The notes below the pieces were generated by a model. That model was not told the origin of the DNA. It did no database searches and was given only the letters and a program-made list of their open reading frames with translations. Both the position numbers and the translations under genes were made by a program. From Pseudolabrys sp963742345 (GTDB lineage: Bacteria > Pseudomonadota > Alphaproteobacteria > Rhizobiales > Xanthobacteraceae), in the NCBI GenBank assembly GCA_963742345.1, contig CAVULO010000002.1:1-64000 (forward strand): a stretch of 64,000 nt of DNA. Direction: 5' to 3'. Shown in pieces: positions 45,840 to 55,427 of the stretch; the stretch's first letter is position 1, and every line of letters starts with the position of its first letter.

Positions 45840-46541
45840 ATGAACGCGCGCATTCTGATTGTTGAGGACGAAGAGCCGCTGACGATGCTGCTCCGTTACA
45901 ACCTTGAGGCGGAAGGCTATGAGGTTGAAACCTCGGCCCGCGGCGACGAGGCTGATACGCGACTGAAAGAGAGCACGCCAGACCTGGTGGTGCTCGACTG
46001 GATGTTGCCCGGTCTTTCCGGCATCGAATTGTGCCGACGCCTGCGCGCGCGCCCGGAGACGCGACAGTTGCCGATCATCATGTTGACGGCGCGCGGCGAG
46101 GAGAGCGAAAAGGTGCGTGGGCTTGCCACCGGCGCCGACGACTACATCGTCAAGCCATTCTCGGTCCCGGAATTACTGGCGCGTGTGCGGGCTTTGTTGC
46201 GCCGTGCCAATCCTGAGCGGGTCGCCACCGTACTTAGCATCGGCGATATAGAACTGGACCGGGAAAGAAAAAGAGTGTCCCGCAGCGGACGGGCGATCGA
46301 TCTCGGACCAACCGAATACCGCTTGCTGGAATTTCTGATGGAGCGGCCGGGCCGGGTATTTTCGCGCGAGCAATTGCTCGATGGAGTCTGGGGTTCGGAC
46401 ATTTATATCGACGAGCGCACAGTCGACGTGCATGTCGGCCGGCTGCGCAAGGCGATCAATCGCGGGCACATGGCCGACCCGATTCGAACAGTCCGCGGCG
46501 CGGGCTACGCGCTCGACGATCGCTTCGGCCGGATGAACTGA
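45840..46541 (+). CDS. phoB: Phosphate regulon response regulator PhoB
   Basis: This 233-residue OmpR-type regulator has a receiver domain with phosphoacceptor Asp53 (LVVLDWMLPGLSGIELCR) and Lys in DDYIVKPFSVPELL. The C-terminal winged helix has GPTEYRLLEFLMERPGRVFS and VDVHVGRLRKAIN. It binds the Pho box seen before pstS. The start ATG at 45840 follows phoU closely; upstream in-frame sequence is a shadow. Confidence 0.96.
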   Translation: MNARILIVEDEEPLTMLLRYNLEAEGYEVETSARGDEADTRLKESTPDLVVLDWMLPGLSGIELCRRLRARPETRQLPIIMLTARGEESEKVRGLATGADDYIVKPFSVPELLARVRALLRRANPERVATVLSIGDIELDRERKRVSRSGRAIDLGPTEYRLLEFLMERPGRVFSREQLLDGVWGSDIYIDERTVDVHVGRLRKAINRGHMADPIRTVRGAGYALDDRFGRMN

Positions 46542-46588
46542 CGAACTGAAATTGTCCCCGATTGATCGGGACAACGCCCCTCAACAAA

Positions 46589-46611
46589 ATGGCCGGGACG
46601 AGCCCGGCCAT
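46589..46611. repeat. Palindromic repeat between phoB and gcrA
   Basis: A 23-base palindrome with arms ATGGCCGGG and CCCGGCCAT, the exact reverse complement of the element at 36498. It sits between two converging genes (phoB plus, gcrA minus), and its hairpin may also help to end transcription from both sides. Confidence 0.75.
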
Positions 46612-46634
46612 CAAAAGGGAGCATTGCTGCGCGC

Positions 46635-47123
46635 TCAGTTCCTGAACGGCCGCTTGTCTCGCCGGCGGTCGCTAGCCGGTTGATAGGCGACGCGGCAGTG
46701 ATACGAGCAATAGGGCAGATCGTTCACGGTATCGCCACCGCAGAAGAAAAAGTCGGTGCTTCCCGGATCGCCGACGGGCCAGTGGCAGGTTTTTTCGTTG
46801 AGCTGGAGCAAAGTCTTCCGCTGCTCGATCGGAATTTCAATCAGCTCGGGCTCGGGTTCGACTTCATAGTCATAGGCAAGCGCGGTGTTGCCTCGCATCG
46901 ATGGTCGCGGAACCCTCATCATGTGTCCGGACGAGCGAGCCTTGCGGGGCCGTGGGGCGGACGAGGAGGGACTCTTGGCGCGACCGGAGAGGCCGAGGCG
47001 GTGAACCTTACCAATGACCGCATTTCGGGTGATCCCGCCAAGCTCCGCGGCGATCTGGCTCGCGGACAGCCCGTCCGCCCATAATTTCTTCAGGAGCTCG
47101 ACCCTTTCGTCCGTCCAGCCCAT
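46635..47123 (-). CDS. gcrA: Cell cycle regulator GcrA
   Basis: This 162-residue protein starts MGWTDERVELLKKLWADGLS with the GcrA DNA-binding motif AAELGGITRNAVIGKVHRLG. The C-terminal half has KTCHWPVGDPGSTDFFFCGG and CSYHCRVAYQPASDRRR, the sigma70-contacting part. In Caulobacter and rhizobia GcrA activates promoters carrying methylated GANTC. This gene marks the organism as an alphaproteobacterium and is essential or near essential in several species. Confidence 0.96.
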   Translation of the reverse strand: MGWTDERVELLKKLWADGLSASQIAAELGGITRNAVIGKVHRLGLSGRAKSPSSSAPRPRKARSSGHMMRVPRPSMRGNTALAYDYEVEPEPELIEIPIEQRKTLLQLNEKTCHWPVGDPGSTDFFFCGGDTVNDLPYCSYHCRVAYQPASDRRRDKRPFRN

Positions 47124-47380
47124 TGGGTTTTCTCCTCAGGCTTCAAGGCCTTGGATGGAATCCAACCCCGTCGTCAGACGCCCCATCGGGCGCCAGACGC
47201 ATACGCGTCAGGGATGGACCAGAAATCGTTGGGTAACACGAGATGTCGTACTACCTGATCGAGAGGCTACAATAGGCGGTGACTCACCTGCAAGGTCTTG
47301 CAAGCCTCCGCGCCTAGCTACCAACAGGTTTTCCTTTAGAATCGGGACTTACGGCACAATTGAGTCGCTGGTGCCGCGTG

Positions 47381-47408
47381 TTGACACCGCGGGGCCGGGC
47401 AATAGAAT
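47381..47408 (+). promoter_or_regulatory. Strong sigma70-type promoter before argD
   Basis: TTGACA at 47381 and TAGAAT at 47403 are separated by 16 bases, close to the consensus. Transcription would start about 47414-47416, at or just before the hairpin at 47416, and run towards argD. It is the best -35/-10 pair seen in the window. Confidence 0.6.
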
Positions 47409-47415
47409 AAAAAAA

Positions 47416-47437
47416 GTGCCGCCCGGCGAGGCGGCAC
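47416..47437 (+). terminator. Hairpin in the argD leader
   Basis: GTGCCGCC at 47416 pairs perfectly with GGCGGCAC at 47430 around a six-base loop. On the plus strand it is followed by ATTTCTTTT, on the minus strand by TTTTTTTATT, so it could stop transcripts in either direction. Because it is only a few bases after the promoter, it may instead protect the 5' end of the argD transcript or mark the end of a short antisense RNA. Confidence 0.6.
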
Positions 47438-47454
47438 ATTTCTTTTCGGCGCGC

Positions 47455-47559
47455 GCATGACTCCGAAAAGTAGTAGTCGGCATTCAGAAAAGGTCATGCG
47501 CCCACGAATGCGCATGACCCCGAAGAGTGGGACCCAGTTTTCGGACCAGATTATGCGCC
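47455..47559. repeat. Two tandem imperfect palindromic repeats
   Basis: Two related units, 47455-47500 and 47510-47559, each begin GCATGA-CCGAA-AGTGG or a variant and end near GGTCATGC or GATTATGCGC. Both resemble a dispersed palindromic repeat common in Bradyrhizobium and Rhodopseudomonas. They lie within the argD leader. The remainder of the 466-base gap between gcrA and argD, apart from the promoter and hairpin, shows no gene. Confidence 0.6.
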
Positions 47560-47589
47560 AACGAATATGTTCGATGGAAGAAATTGGTC

Positions 47590-48788
47590 GTGAGCTCGCA
47601 TCTATTGCCAACCTATGCGCGGGTCGATCTCGCTTTCGAGCGGGGCGAGGGCGCTTGGCTGTTCACGGCCGAAGGTGAGCGGTACCTCGATTTTACCGCG
47701 GGCGTTGCAGTCAATGCGCTTGGACATGCGCATCCTCAGCTGGTTAAGGCGCTGACTGAGCAGGCGCACAAGGTTTGGCACGTCTCCAATCTCTACAATA
47801 TCCCCGCAGGCGAAAGGCTGGCGGACCGGCTATGCGCGATGAGTTTTGCCGATACGGTATTTTTCCAGAATTCCGGCGCTGAGGCGATCGAATGCGCGAT
47901 CAAGATGGCGCGTAAATATCAATCGGCCTCGGGCAAGCCCGAGCGGTTCCGTATCATCACCTTCGAAGGTGCCTTCCACGGCCGCACGCTGGCAGCGATT
48001 GCCGCGACCGGGAACAAGAAGTATCTCGAAGGCTACGGCCCGCCGGTCGATGGTTTCGATCAGGTGCCCTTCGCCGACCTGGAAGCGACCAAGAAGGCGA
48101 TCGGGCCGCAAACCGCAGCGATCATGATCGAACCGGTCATGGGCGAAGGTGGTGTACGGGTGGTGCCGCACACGTTCCTGCGCGCGCTGCGCAAGCTTTG
48201 CGACGACCACGGCCTGCTGCTGATCTTCGACGAGATTCAGACCGGCATCGGTCGCACCGGCGATATGTTCGCCTATCAGCACACCGGCGTTACTCCCGAT
48301 ATCATGACGATCGCCAAGGCGATCGGCGGCGGATTCCCGGTTGGTGCCTGCATGGCGACGGCAGAAGCGTCCAAAGGCATGACCGTCGGCACGCACGGTT
48401 CGACCTTCGGCGGGAATCCACTGGCGATGGCAGTGGGCAACGCCGTGCTCGACGTTATCGCAGCTGATGGTTTTCTCGATCGGATGAAAAAGAATGCCCT
48501 GCTGCTCAAGCAGCGGCTGGCCGAACTCAAGGACCGCCACGCCTCAGTGCTCGCCGAAGTGCGCGGCGAAGGTCTGCTGATCGGCCTACGCATGATTCCG
48601 CAAGCCTCCGAAATGGTTGACGAGTTGCGCGCAGAAAAAATGCTTACGGTCGCCGCTGGCGACAATGTGGTGCGGCTGCTGCCGCCGCTTATCATCGGCG
48701 AGAAAGAGATTGCTGAAGCCATCGGGTGTATCGACCGCGCCTGCGCGCGGCTCGCGCAGACGCACGCGCGAATCGCCAAGGTGGCCTC

Positions 48789-48792
<4 letters not shown>
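47590..48792 (+). CDS. argD: Acetylornithine aminotransferase
   Basis: This is a class III PLP-dependent transaminase of about 400 residues that converts N-acetylglutamate semialdehyde to N-acetylornithine in arginine synthesis. It has FQNSGAEAIECAIKMAR, TFEGAFHGRTLAAIAATG, FDEIQTGIGRTG with Asp214, and the PLP lysine Lys243 in MTIAKAIGGGFPVGA. Codons upstream to 47527 are read through the repeat and are unlikely to be translated. I prefer the GTG at 47590 (MSSHLLPTYARVD), with the TTG at 47584 as alternative. It overlaps argF by four bases. Confidence 0.93.
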
Positions 48793-49716
<924 letters not shown>

Positions 49717-49800
49717 CGCCGCATCAGCGCGAATGCCCGTCATGCGTATGGTGGGACCCGCGGGGCTCGCATTCCGGCCTTTGAACGTTACATAGGGCCC

Positions 49801-50808
49801 ATGACGGATCCTCAAATCGCCATTCCTTCTCGCGCGCCATCGGCCACGACCGCCGATGACACCGTGATGCCGTTCGAGGTGGCCAAACTCGACCTGCGCG
49901 GTCGCGTTGTGCGGCTTGGCCCCGCTGTGGACGAGATCCTTGCGCGCCACGCCTATCCGCAACCAGTCGCCAAGGTCCTGGGTGAGGCCTTGGTGCTTAC
50001 AGTCATGCTCGGTTCGGCCTTGAAGGTCGACGGGCGCTTCATTTTGCAAACGCAAAGCGACGGTCCGGTTCGGATGCTGGTTGTGGACTTCACCGCTCCC
50101 GGCAAAGTACGCGCCTGCGCGCGCTTCGATAAGGATCGTGTGGCTGCGGTGATCGCGTCGGGCGAGACGAATGGTGCCGCGCTGCTTGGTAAGGGTCACC
50201 TCGCGATGACCATCGATCAGGGTCCTGACATGAACCGCTATCAAGGCCTGGTCGCACTTGATGGCGGCTCGCTGGAAGATGCAGCACATGAGTATTTCCT
50301 GCGATCCGAGCAGATCCCGACGAGGGTGCGGCTCGCGGTCGCGGAGGAACTGCGTGCTGGATCTGGCGGCCCGATTCACCGCTGGCGCGCAGGCGGGATC
50401 ATGTTGCAATTTTTGCCGAAGGCGCCCGAACGGGCGCGCGTTGCGGATCTCGATCCTGGCGATGCGCCCGAAGGTGTTGAGCCGCACATTGTCTTGGAAG
50501 ACGACGCCTGGTTAGAAGGCCAAGCTTTGATTTCCACAGTGGAGGATGTCGAGCTGATCGATCCGTCGCTTTCCAGCGAGCGGCTGGTCTACAGGCTTTT
50601 CCACGAGCCAGGCGTGCGCGTCTTCCGCGGCAGCCCTTTGCACGCGGAATGCTCGTGCTCGCGCGGCAATGTCGAGGCGATGCTCAAAAGCTTTTCGCAA
50701 GACGATCGCGACCACATGGTCGAAGACGGCAAGATTTCCGTCACCTGCGAATTCTGCAGCGCGAACTATCAGTTCGCGCCGGGTGAGGTCGCGGCCGAAC
50801 CTAGTTGA
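49801..50808 (+). CDS. hslO: Redox-regulated chaperone Hsp33
   Basis: This 335-residue protein is the Hsp33 chaperone. The N-terminal fold has VAKVLGEALVLTVMLGSALK and DGRFILQTQSDGPVRMLVVD; the C-terminal redox switch has the zinc-binding Cys pairs in HAECSCSRGNVEAML and VTCEFCSANYQF. On oxidation the zinc is released and the protein binds unfolding proteins. In rhizobia it commonly follows argD-argF, as here. Its end overlaps convergent apaG by eight bases. Confidence 0.95.
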   Translation: MTDPQIAIPSRAPSATTADDTVMPFEVAKLDLRGRVVRLGPAVDEILARHAYPQPVAKVLGEALVLTVMLGSALKVDGRFILQTQSDGPVRMLVVDFTAPGKVRACARFDKDRVAAVIASGETNGAALLGKGHLAMTIDQGPDMNRYQGLVALDGGSLEDAAHEYFLRSEQIPTRVRLAVAEELRAGSGGPIHRWRAGGIMLQFLPKAPERARVADLDPGDAPEGVEPHIVLEDDAWLEGQALISTVEDVELIDPSLSSERLVYRLFHEPGVRVFRGSPLHAECSCSRGNVEAMLKSFSQDDRDHMVEDGKISVTCEFCSANYQFAPGEVAAEPS

Positions 50809-51193
50809 TAGTGCGTTCGGCGTAGGAAGAGTTGAGCGAAAACGCGGGAATCTCGATGTCGAAATGCTCACCCACTTCCGTCACCATGCCGTAGCTGCCG
50901 ACCATGAAACCCGATGGCGTCGGTAACGGAACCCCGCTGGTGTACTCGAACGATTCCCCCGCCTTGAGCGAGGGTTCCTCGCCGACAACGCCAGGGCCCT
51001 TGACCTCCTGCAAGCGCCCGAGCGCATCGGTAATGCGCCAATGCCGCGTCTTGAGCTGAACGGTTTCCGTACCGAGATTGGTAATGTTGATGGTGTAAGC
51101 CCAGAAAAAATAGCCGTTGCTTGGCGACGACCGCTCCGAAACAAAACGGGGCGTGACGGTGACCTCAATCTTGCGGGTTACGGCGCGATACAT
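50801..51193 (-). CDS. apaG: ApaG (DUF525) domain protein
   Basis: This 130-residue beta-sandwich protein has YFFWAYTINITNLGTETVQL, RHWRITDALGRLQEVKGPGV and the ending MVGSYGMVTEVGEHFDIEIP, all typical of ApaG/CorD. It is linked to metal tolerance and diadenosine tetraphosphate metabolism in enteric bacteria, but no mechanism is known. It converges on hslO. Confidence 0.93.
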   Translation of the reverse strand: MYRAVTRKIEVTVTPRFVSERSSPSNGYFFWAYTINITNLGTETVQLKTRHWRITDALGRLQEVKGPGVVGEEPSLKAGESFEYTSGVPLPTPSGFMVGSYGMVTEVGEHFDIEIPAFSLNSSYAERTIN

Positions 51194-51285
51194 CTATATG
51201 CCGTACAATTTACTTCGCTGGGGCTTGCCATTCGCTTGACTGCCCGGGATTATGACCGAAAGCACGCACGAAAGAAAAGCCGCAC

Positions 51286-52447
51286 ATGGCCCCGGTTTCG
51301 ACCGAACGCGATCTTCGGCTTGATTTGTTCCGCGGCCTCGCGCTCTGGCTGATCTTCCTCGATCATATTCCGTCCAACGCGGTAAACTGGGTCACCATCC
51401 GCAATTACGGCTTCAGCGATGCTACGGAGATTTTCGTTTTCATCTCGGGGTATACAGCGGCTTTCGTGTATGGCCGCGCCATGCAGCAGCACGGGTTCAT
51501 CATTGCATCCGCGCGGGTGCTCAAGCGGGCATGGCAAATTTACGTCGCCCATGTGTTCCTGCTCGCGATCTACCTCGCCGAGATCGCCTATGTCGCCAAC
51601 AGCTTCGACAATCCTCTCTATGCCGAGGAAATGGGCGTACTCGATTTTCTCAAGAATCCAGACGTCACCATCCTTCAGGCGCTGCTGCTGAAGTTCAAGC
51701 CGGTGAATATGGACGTGCTGCCGCTTTATATCCTGCTGCTGGCATGGTTCCCACCGATGCTGTGGCTGCTGCTGCGCACGCCGTCGATCGCGCTGCTCTC
51801 GTCGGCAACGCTCTACGCGCTGATGTGGCTGTTCGAGTGGAACATCCCAGCCTATCCGAGCGGCACCTGGGTGTTCAATCCATTTGCATGGCAGTTGCTG
51901 TTTGTTTTCGGCGCCTGGTGTGCGCTCGGTGGCGCGCAAAATCTATCGCGCTGGTTACATTCCAGGGTGGTGGTGGGGTCTGGCGGTCGCCTATCTCGTC
52001 TTCGCGTTTGCGATCGCAATGACCTGGTACTTTCCGCGCCTTGCGGTCTTCGTGCCGAAATTTGTCGGCGACGCGATCTACCCAATCGACAAGACCAATC
52101 TCGATGTGCTTCGCATCATGCATTTCCTCTCGCTGGCGGTGATCACGGTCGCCTTCGTGCCGCGCGATTGGCCGGCGCTGAAGTCGCGCATCTTCTGGCC
52201 GGCGATTGTGTGTGGCCAACATTCGCTGGAGACATTTTGTCTCGGTGTGTTTTTGTCTTTCTTCGGACATTTCGTCTTCACTGAGGTTTCAAACCGCGTT
52301 TTTACGCAGGTAATTGTCAGCATTTTCGGCATCGCCATCATGGTGGCCGTTGCGGCACTGATTTCATGGTATAGACAAGCCGAACGACGGGGCGGGGGAC
52401 CGCGCCCGCCCGCCGCTAGGCCGGGTTATGCGGGGGGCGATGTATGA
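51286..52447 (+). pseudogene. opgC: OpgC-type membrane acyltransferase, one frameshift
   Basis: The N-terminal part (51286 to about 51935) has RDLRLDLFRGLALWLIFLDH and SDATEIFVFISGYTAAFVYG, typical of OpgC, which adds succinyl groups to periplasmic glucans. After a shift near 51935 the frame continues RKIYRAGYIPGW, several helices and SLETFCLGVFLSFFGHFVF to 52447. Repaired length is about 387 residues with around ten helices. It overlaps the next gene by four bases as ATGA, so opgC and two SGNH genes form one operon. Confidence 0.85.
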
Positions 52448-53200
52448 GGGGACGCTTGCTTCTGCTGGCATGCTGCTGCTGGGCTGCGGTCCTGTGTGGG
52501 CCGAGCAGTCCGGCCGAATGCCGCGTTGCAGAAAATCTGCTCGAATCAAGTTTCCGGTTGCCACAGGTCACCCGTGCATTGGCCGCGAAGCGCCTCACCG
52601 TATTGGTACGTAGGCGCTGGATCCTCACAATTGCCGGGATCGAGCGGCGCGGGTAACGCCTACCCGGCGCGGCTCCAGCATGCGCTCGCCCAGCAACTTC
52701 CCGGGGTCGAGGTCAAGGTTACAACCGACGTCAAGGCGAAACGGACCGCCGCGGAGATGGTTAAGGTGCTTCCGGCTTTACTAAGCGCCACGAAGCCGGC
52801 GCTTTTGGTTTGGCAGACCGGGACTGTGGACGCGATGCTCGCGATTGATCCAGATCAATTCAGTCAGGCGTTGGATATGGGCATAAACATTGCCCACTCA
52901 GCAGGCGCTGATGTGGTTTTAATCAACGCGCAATATAGTCCCCGGACAGAATCGATGATTGCCCTTGGTACATATGCAGAAGACATGCGTTGGGTTGCAT
53001 TGCAGCATGAAGTGCCATTGTTCGATCGATTCAGCATCATGAAATTATGGGCGGGCCTCGGGACGTTCGATTTATATTCGGCCACGAAAAAACTTGACAT
53101 CGCGGAGCGAGTTCATGATTGCATAGGCCGGCTGCTGGCAGATCTCGTTGTTACAGCGGCCAAACCTGAAGAGCCGCCAGTCAACGGCAGCCGTAATTGA
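52444..53200 (+). pseudogene. SGNH/GDSL-type hydrolase-like protein, one frameshift
   Basis: A short N-terminal part (MRGRLLLLACCCWAAVLCG, signal or lipoprotein-like) is joined by a shift near 52603 to VGAGSSQLPGSSGAGNAYPA, which contains the SGNH block I Ser. Later VWQTGTVDAMLAID occupies the place of the usual GTND block and DVVLINAQYSP follows. The block V Asp-x-x-His is not evident, so the enzyme may be altered. Length after repair is about 252 residues. It is coupled to opgC and followed by a second SGNH gene. Confidence 0.7.
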
Positions 53201-53217
53201 TTGTGGAGGATGCGCTT

Positions 53218-54026
53218 TTGTCGAGCGAAAATCCCGGACAACGGGTAATGAAATTGGTGGCCACCGCCGCGCTGTTTGCGGGGTTAGCTCTGGCATTGCC
53301 GGCGCGCGCCGAAATTGCAGCACCGACTTGCGATACTCCGCTCGACCTGATCCGGCTGGCCAATCCGCTGCCGCACATTGCAAAAAAGCTTGCCTTGGGT
53401 GAACCGTCACCATCGTTGCCATCGGCTCGTCGTCAACGGCAGGTGCAGGGGCCAGCTCCCCCGCATGGAGCTATCCAAGTCGGCTTGAAGTCGAGCTTCA
53501 TCAGCACTTCCCGAAATTGTCGATCACGATGCTCAACCGTGGCGTCGGCGGCGAGGAAGTGCCCGATATGCTCGCGCGGTTCGATTCAGCAGTGCTCGCC
53601 GCCAAGCCCGATCTGGTGCTATGGCAACTCGGCACCAATTCGGTCATCCGTGGTCACAAGCTCAGCGACCATGGCGCACAGATCCGCGCAGGTCTTGCCA
53701 AGCTCCGCAATATCGATACCGACGTTGTTTTGATCGATCCGCAATTTGCGCCGAAGGTGATCGCAAGACCCGAAGCTGAAACCATGGTCGCGTTGATTTC
53801 CACGACCGCCAAGCGGGAGGACGTCGATCTGTTCCGGCGTTTCGATGTGATGCGGCACTGGCGTGACGTCGATCATCTTGAATTCGAGACGTTCGTGTCG
53901 CCTGACGGGCTGCACATGAACGACTGGAGCTATGCCTGCATGGCGAAGGGACTCGGCAACGCGATCGCCGAGGCGGCGCAACGGCCGATCATGTCGGCCA
54001 CCGCCGCGTCACACCTCGTTCCCTGA
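53218..54026 (+). pseudogene. SGNH/GDSL-type hydrolase, one frameshift
   Basis: After a signal peptide (MKLVATAALFAGLALALPAR) the frame shifts near 53405, where one G seems missing. It then gives VTIVAIGSSSTAGAGASSPA with block I Ser, NRGVGGEEVPDML with block II Gly, LWQLGTNSV with block III Asn and SPDGLHMND with block V Asp and His. All SGNH residues are present, unlike the preceding gene. The TTG at 53218 has GGAGG upstream; ATG 53248 is an alternative. It is an exported esterase, possibly acting on the same glucans as OpgC. Confidence 0.75.
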
Positions 54027-54033
54027 AGCAGCC

Positions 54034-55221
54034 TCAGACCTTATCCAGCGCCGTAAGTAAGTCCTCGATCAGATCGTCGGGGTGTTCGAGGCCGGCTGAA
54101 AACCTGATCAGACCGTCGCCGATTCCAAGCTCGGCGCGCTGATCGGGTGTAAGCCGCTGATGCGTGGTTGTGGTTGGGTGCGTAACCAAACTCTTGGCGT
54201 CACCGAGGTTGTTTGTAATTCCGATCAGCCGTAGCTCGTTGAGAAACCGGAAAGCGCCTTCCTTCCCGCCTTTGACTTCGAATGAGCAGAGCGTCGACCC
54301 GGCGCGCATCTGCCTTCGAATAATTTCGGCCTGCGGATGGTCTGGCCGTCCCGGATAGATCAACCGCGTGATCTTCTTGTGCCCGGCGAGCGCATTGGCG
54401 ACCGCGCCTGCATTTTCCGTCTGCCGGTGCACCCGGACGGGCAGCGTCTCCAGACCTTTGAGCAGCACCCAGGCATTGAACGGAGACAACGATGGCCCCG
54501 TCTGCCGTAAGACTTGATGATAATGGTCAAGGATCAGCTTTTCCGAGCCCAGGATGATGCCGCCGAGAACACGGCCCTGACCATCAATATGCTTGGTTGC
54601 CGAATAAACCACGCAGTCCGCGCCGAGCGTGAGCGGGCTTTGGTAGAGCGGTGTCGCAAACACGTTATCAACCACCAGCCTGGCGCCAGCATTGTGGGCG
54701 ATTTCCGCAACCGCGGCGATGTCGATAACCTCCAGCGTTGGATTGGTCGGCGACTCCAGAAAGAAAACCTTGGTATTTTTCTGGACTGCTTTTTTCCACG
54801 CATTGAGATCGGTACCGTTGACCAGCGTCGATGTCACCCCGAAGCGCGGCAGCCATTCCTCGATCACCCAGCGACAGGAACCGAACAACGCCTTGGCGGC
54901 AACCACGTGGTCGCCGGCCTTCACCAAGCCCATGAGCGCGGTGGTCACAGCCGCCATGCCCGTTGCCGTCGATCGCGCAGCTTCTGCTCCTTCGAAGGCA
55001 GCCATGCGCTGTTCGAACATGCTCATGGTTGGGTTGGAGTAACGCGAGTAGACGTAGCCCGGGATCTTGCCGGAAAAACGTGCCTCGCACTCCTCTGCGG
55101 TCGGATAGACGTAGCCTTGGGTGAGAAACAACGCCTCCGACGTTTCGCCGAACTGCGAACGCAGCGTTCCGGCATGCACTAGCCGGGTTTCGGGACGGTA
55201 GTTCTTGGTCGACGCGGGCAT
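54034..55221 (-). CDS. metZ: O-succinylhomoserine sulfhydrylase
   Basis: This 395-residue PLP enzyme of the Cys/Met metabolism family joins O-succinylhomoserine with sulfide to homocysteine. It has YSRYSNPTMSMFEQR, the PLP lysine Lys210 in VVYSATKHIDGQGRVLGG, and THPTTTTHQRL near the end. The N-terminal start is fixed at 55221 by GGAGG. It is preceded by a SAM-II riboswitch and a terminator, so it is shut off when S-adenosylmethionine is high. Confidence 0.94.
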   Translation of the reverse strand: MPASTKNYRPETRLVHAGTLRSQFGETSEALFLTQGYVYPTAEECEARFSGKIPGYVYSRYSNPTMSMFEQRMAAFEGAEAARSTATGMAAVTTALMGLVKAGDHVVAAKALFGSCRWVIEEWLPRFGVTSTLVNGTDLNAWKKAVQKNTKVFFLESPTNPTLEVIDIAAVAEIAHNAGARLVVDNVFATPLYQSPLTLGADCVVYSATKHIDGQGRVLGGIILGSEKLILDHYHQVLRQTGPSLSPFNAWVLLKGLETLPVRVHRQTENAGAVANALAGHKKITRLIYPGRPDHPQAEIIRRQMRAGSTLCSFEVKGGKEGAFRFLNELRLIGITNNLGDAKSLVTHPTTTTHQRLTPDQRAELGIGDGLIRFSAGLEHPDDLIEDLLTALDKV

Positions 55222-55241
55222 TACGGCCTCCTTTGGCCAAC

Positions 55242-55273
55242 AAAAAACCGGCCGGAGAAATATCTCGGCCGGG
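55242..55273 (-). terminator. Intrinsic terminator in the metZ leader
   Basis: On the minus strand CCCGGCCGAGA and TCTCCGGCCGG form a strong hairpin followed by TTTTTTG, between the SAM-II aptamer and the metZ start. This is the expression platform: with ligand bound, transcription would stop here. Confidence 0.85.
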
Positions 55274-55282
55274 CACACGCGT

Positions 55283-55344
55283 CCCCGGCCTTTTAGCGAC
55301 TTATTTTACGTGGCTGCAAGCCGGCCGGCTCAAATGACCACGGG
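55283..55344 (-). ncRNA. SAM-II riboswitch upstream of metZ
   Basis: Read on the minus strand, the element runs CCCGTGGTCATTTGAGCCGG, then CCGGCTTGCAGCCACG, then AATAAGTCGCTAAAAGGCCG. This is the SAM-II (metA element) pattern known from alphaproteobacterial metA, metX and metZ leaders: stem CGTGG/CCACG with the inner loop ATTTG...TTGCAGC, and the pseudoknot partner GCTAAA. It is followed by a terminator and the metZ gene. Confidence 0.92.
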
Positions 55345-55427
55345 ATAAGGTATTTGTAGCGGTAGGCACCGCTTCCCGTCAAGGCGCTCCTCAGGTTAGA
55401 TCGGCGCAATTGCAAAACAGGGACGCC

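Noticed and set aside
47281..47463. A cluster of GANTC methylation sites upstream of gcrA
   Set aside because: Three sites (47281, 47362, 47459) in about 400 bases are only slightly more than chance, and none lies close to the gcrA start.
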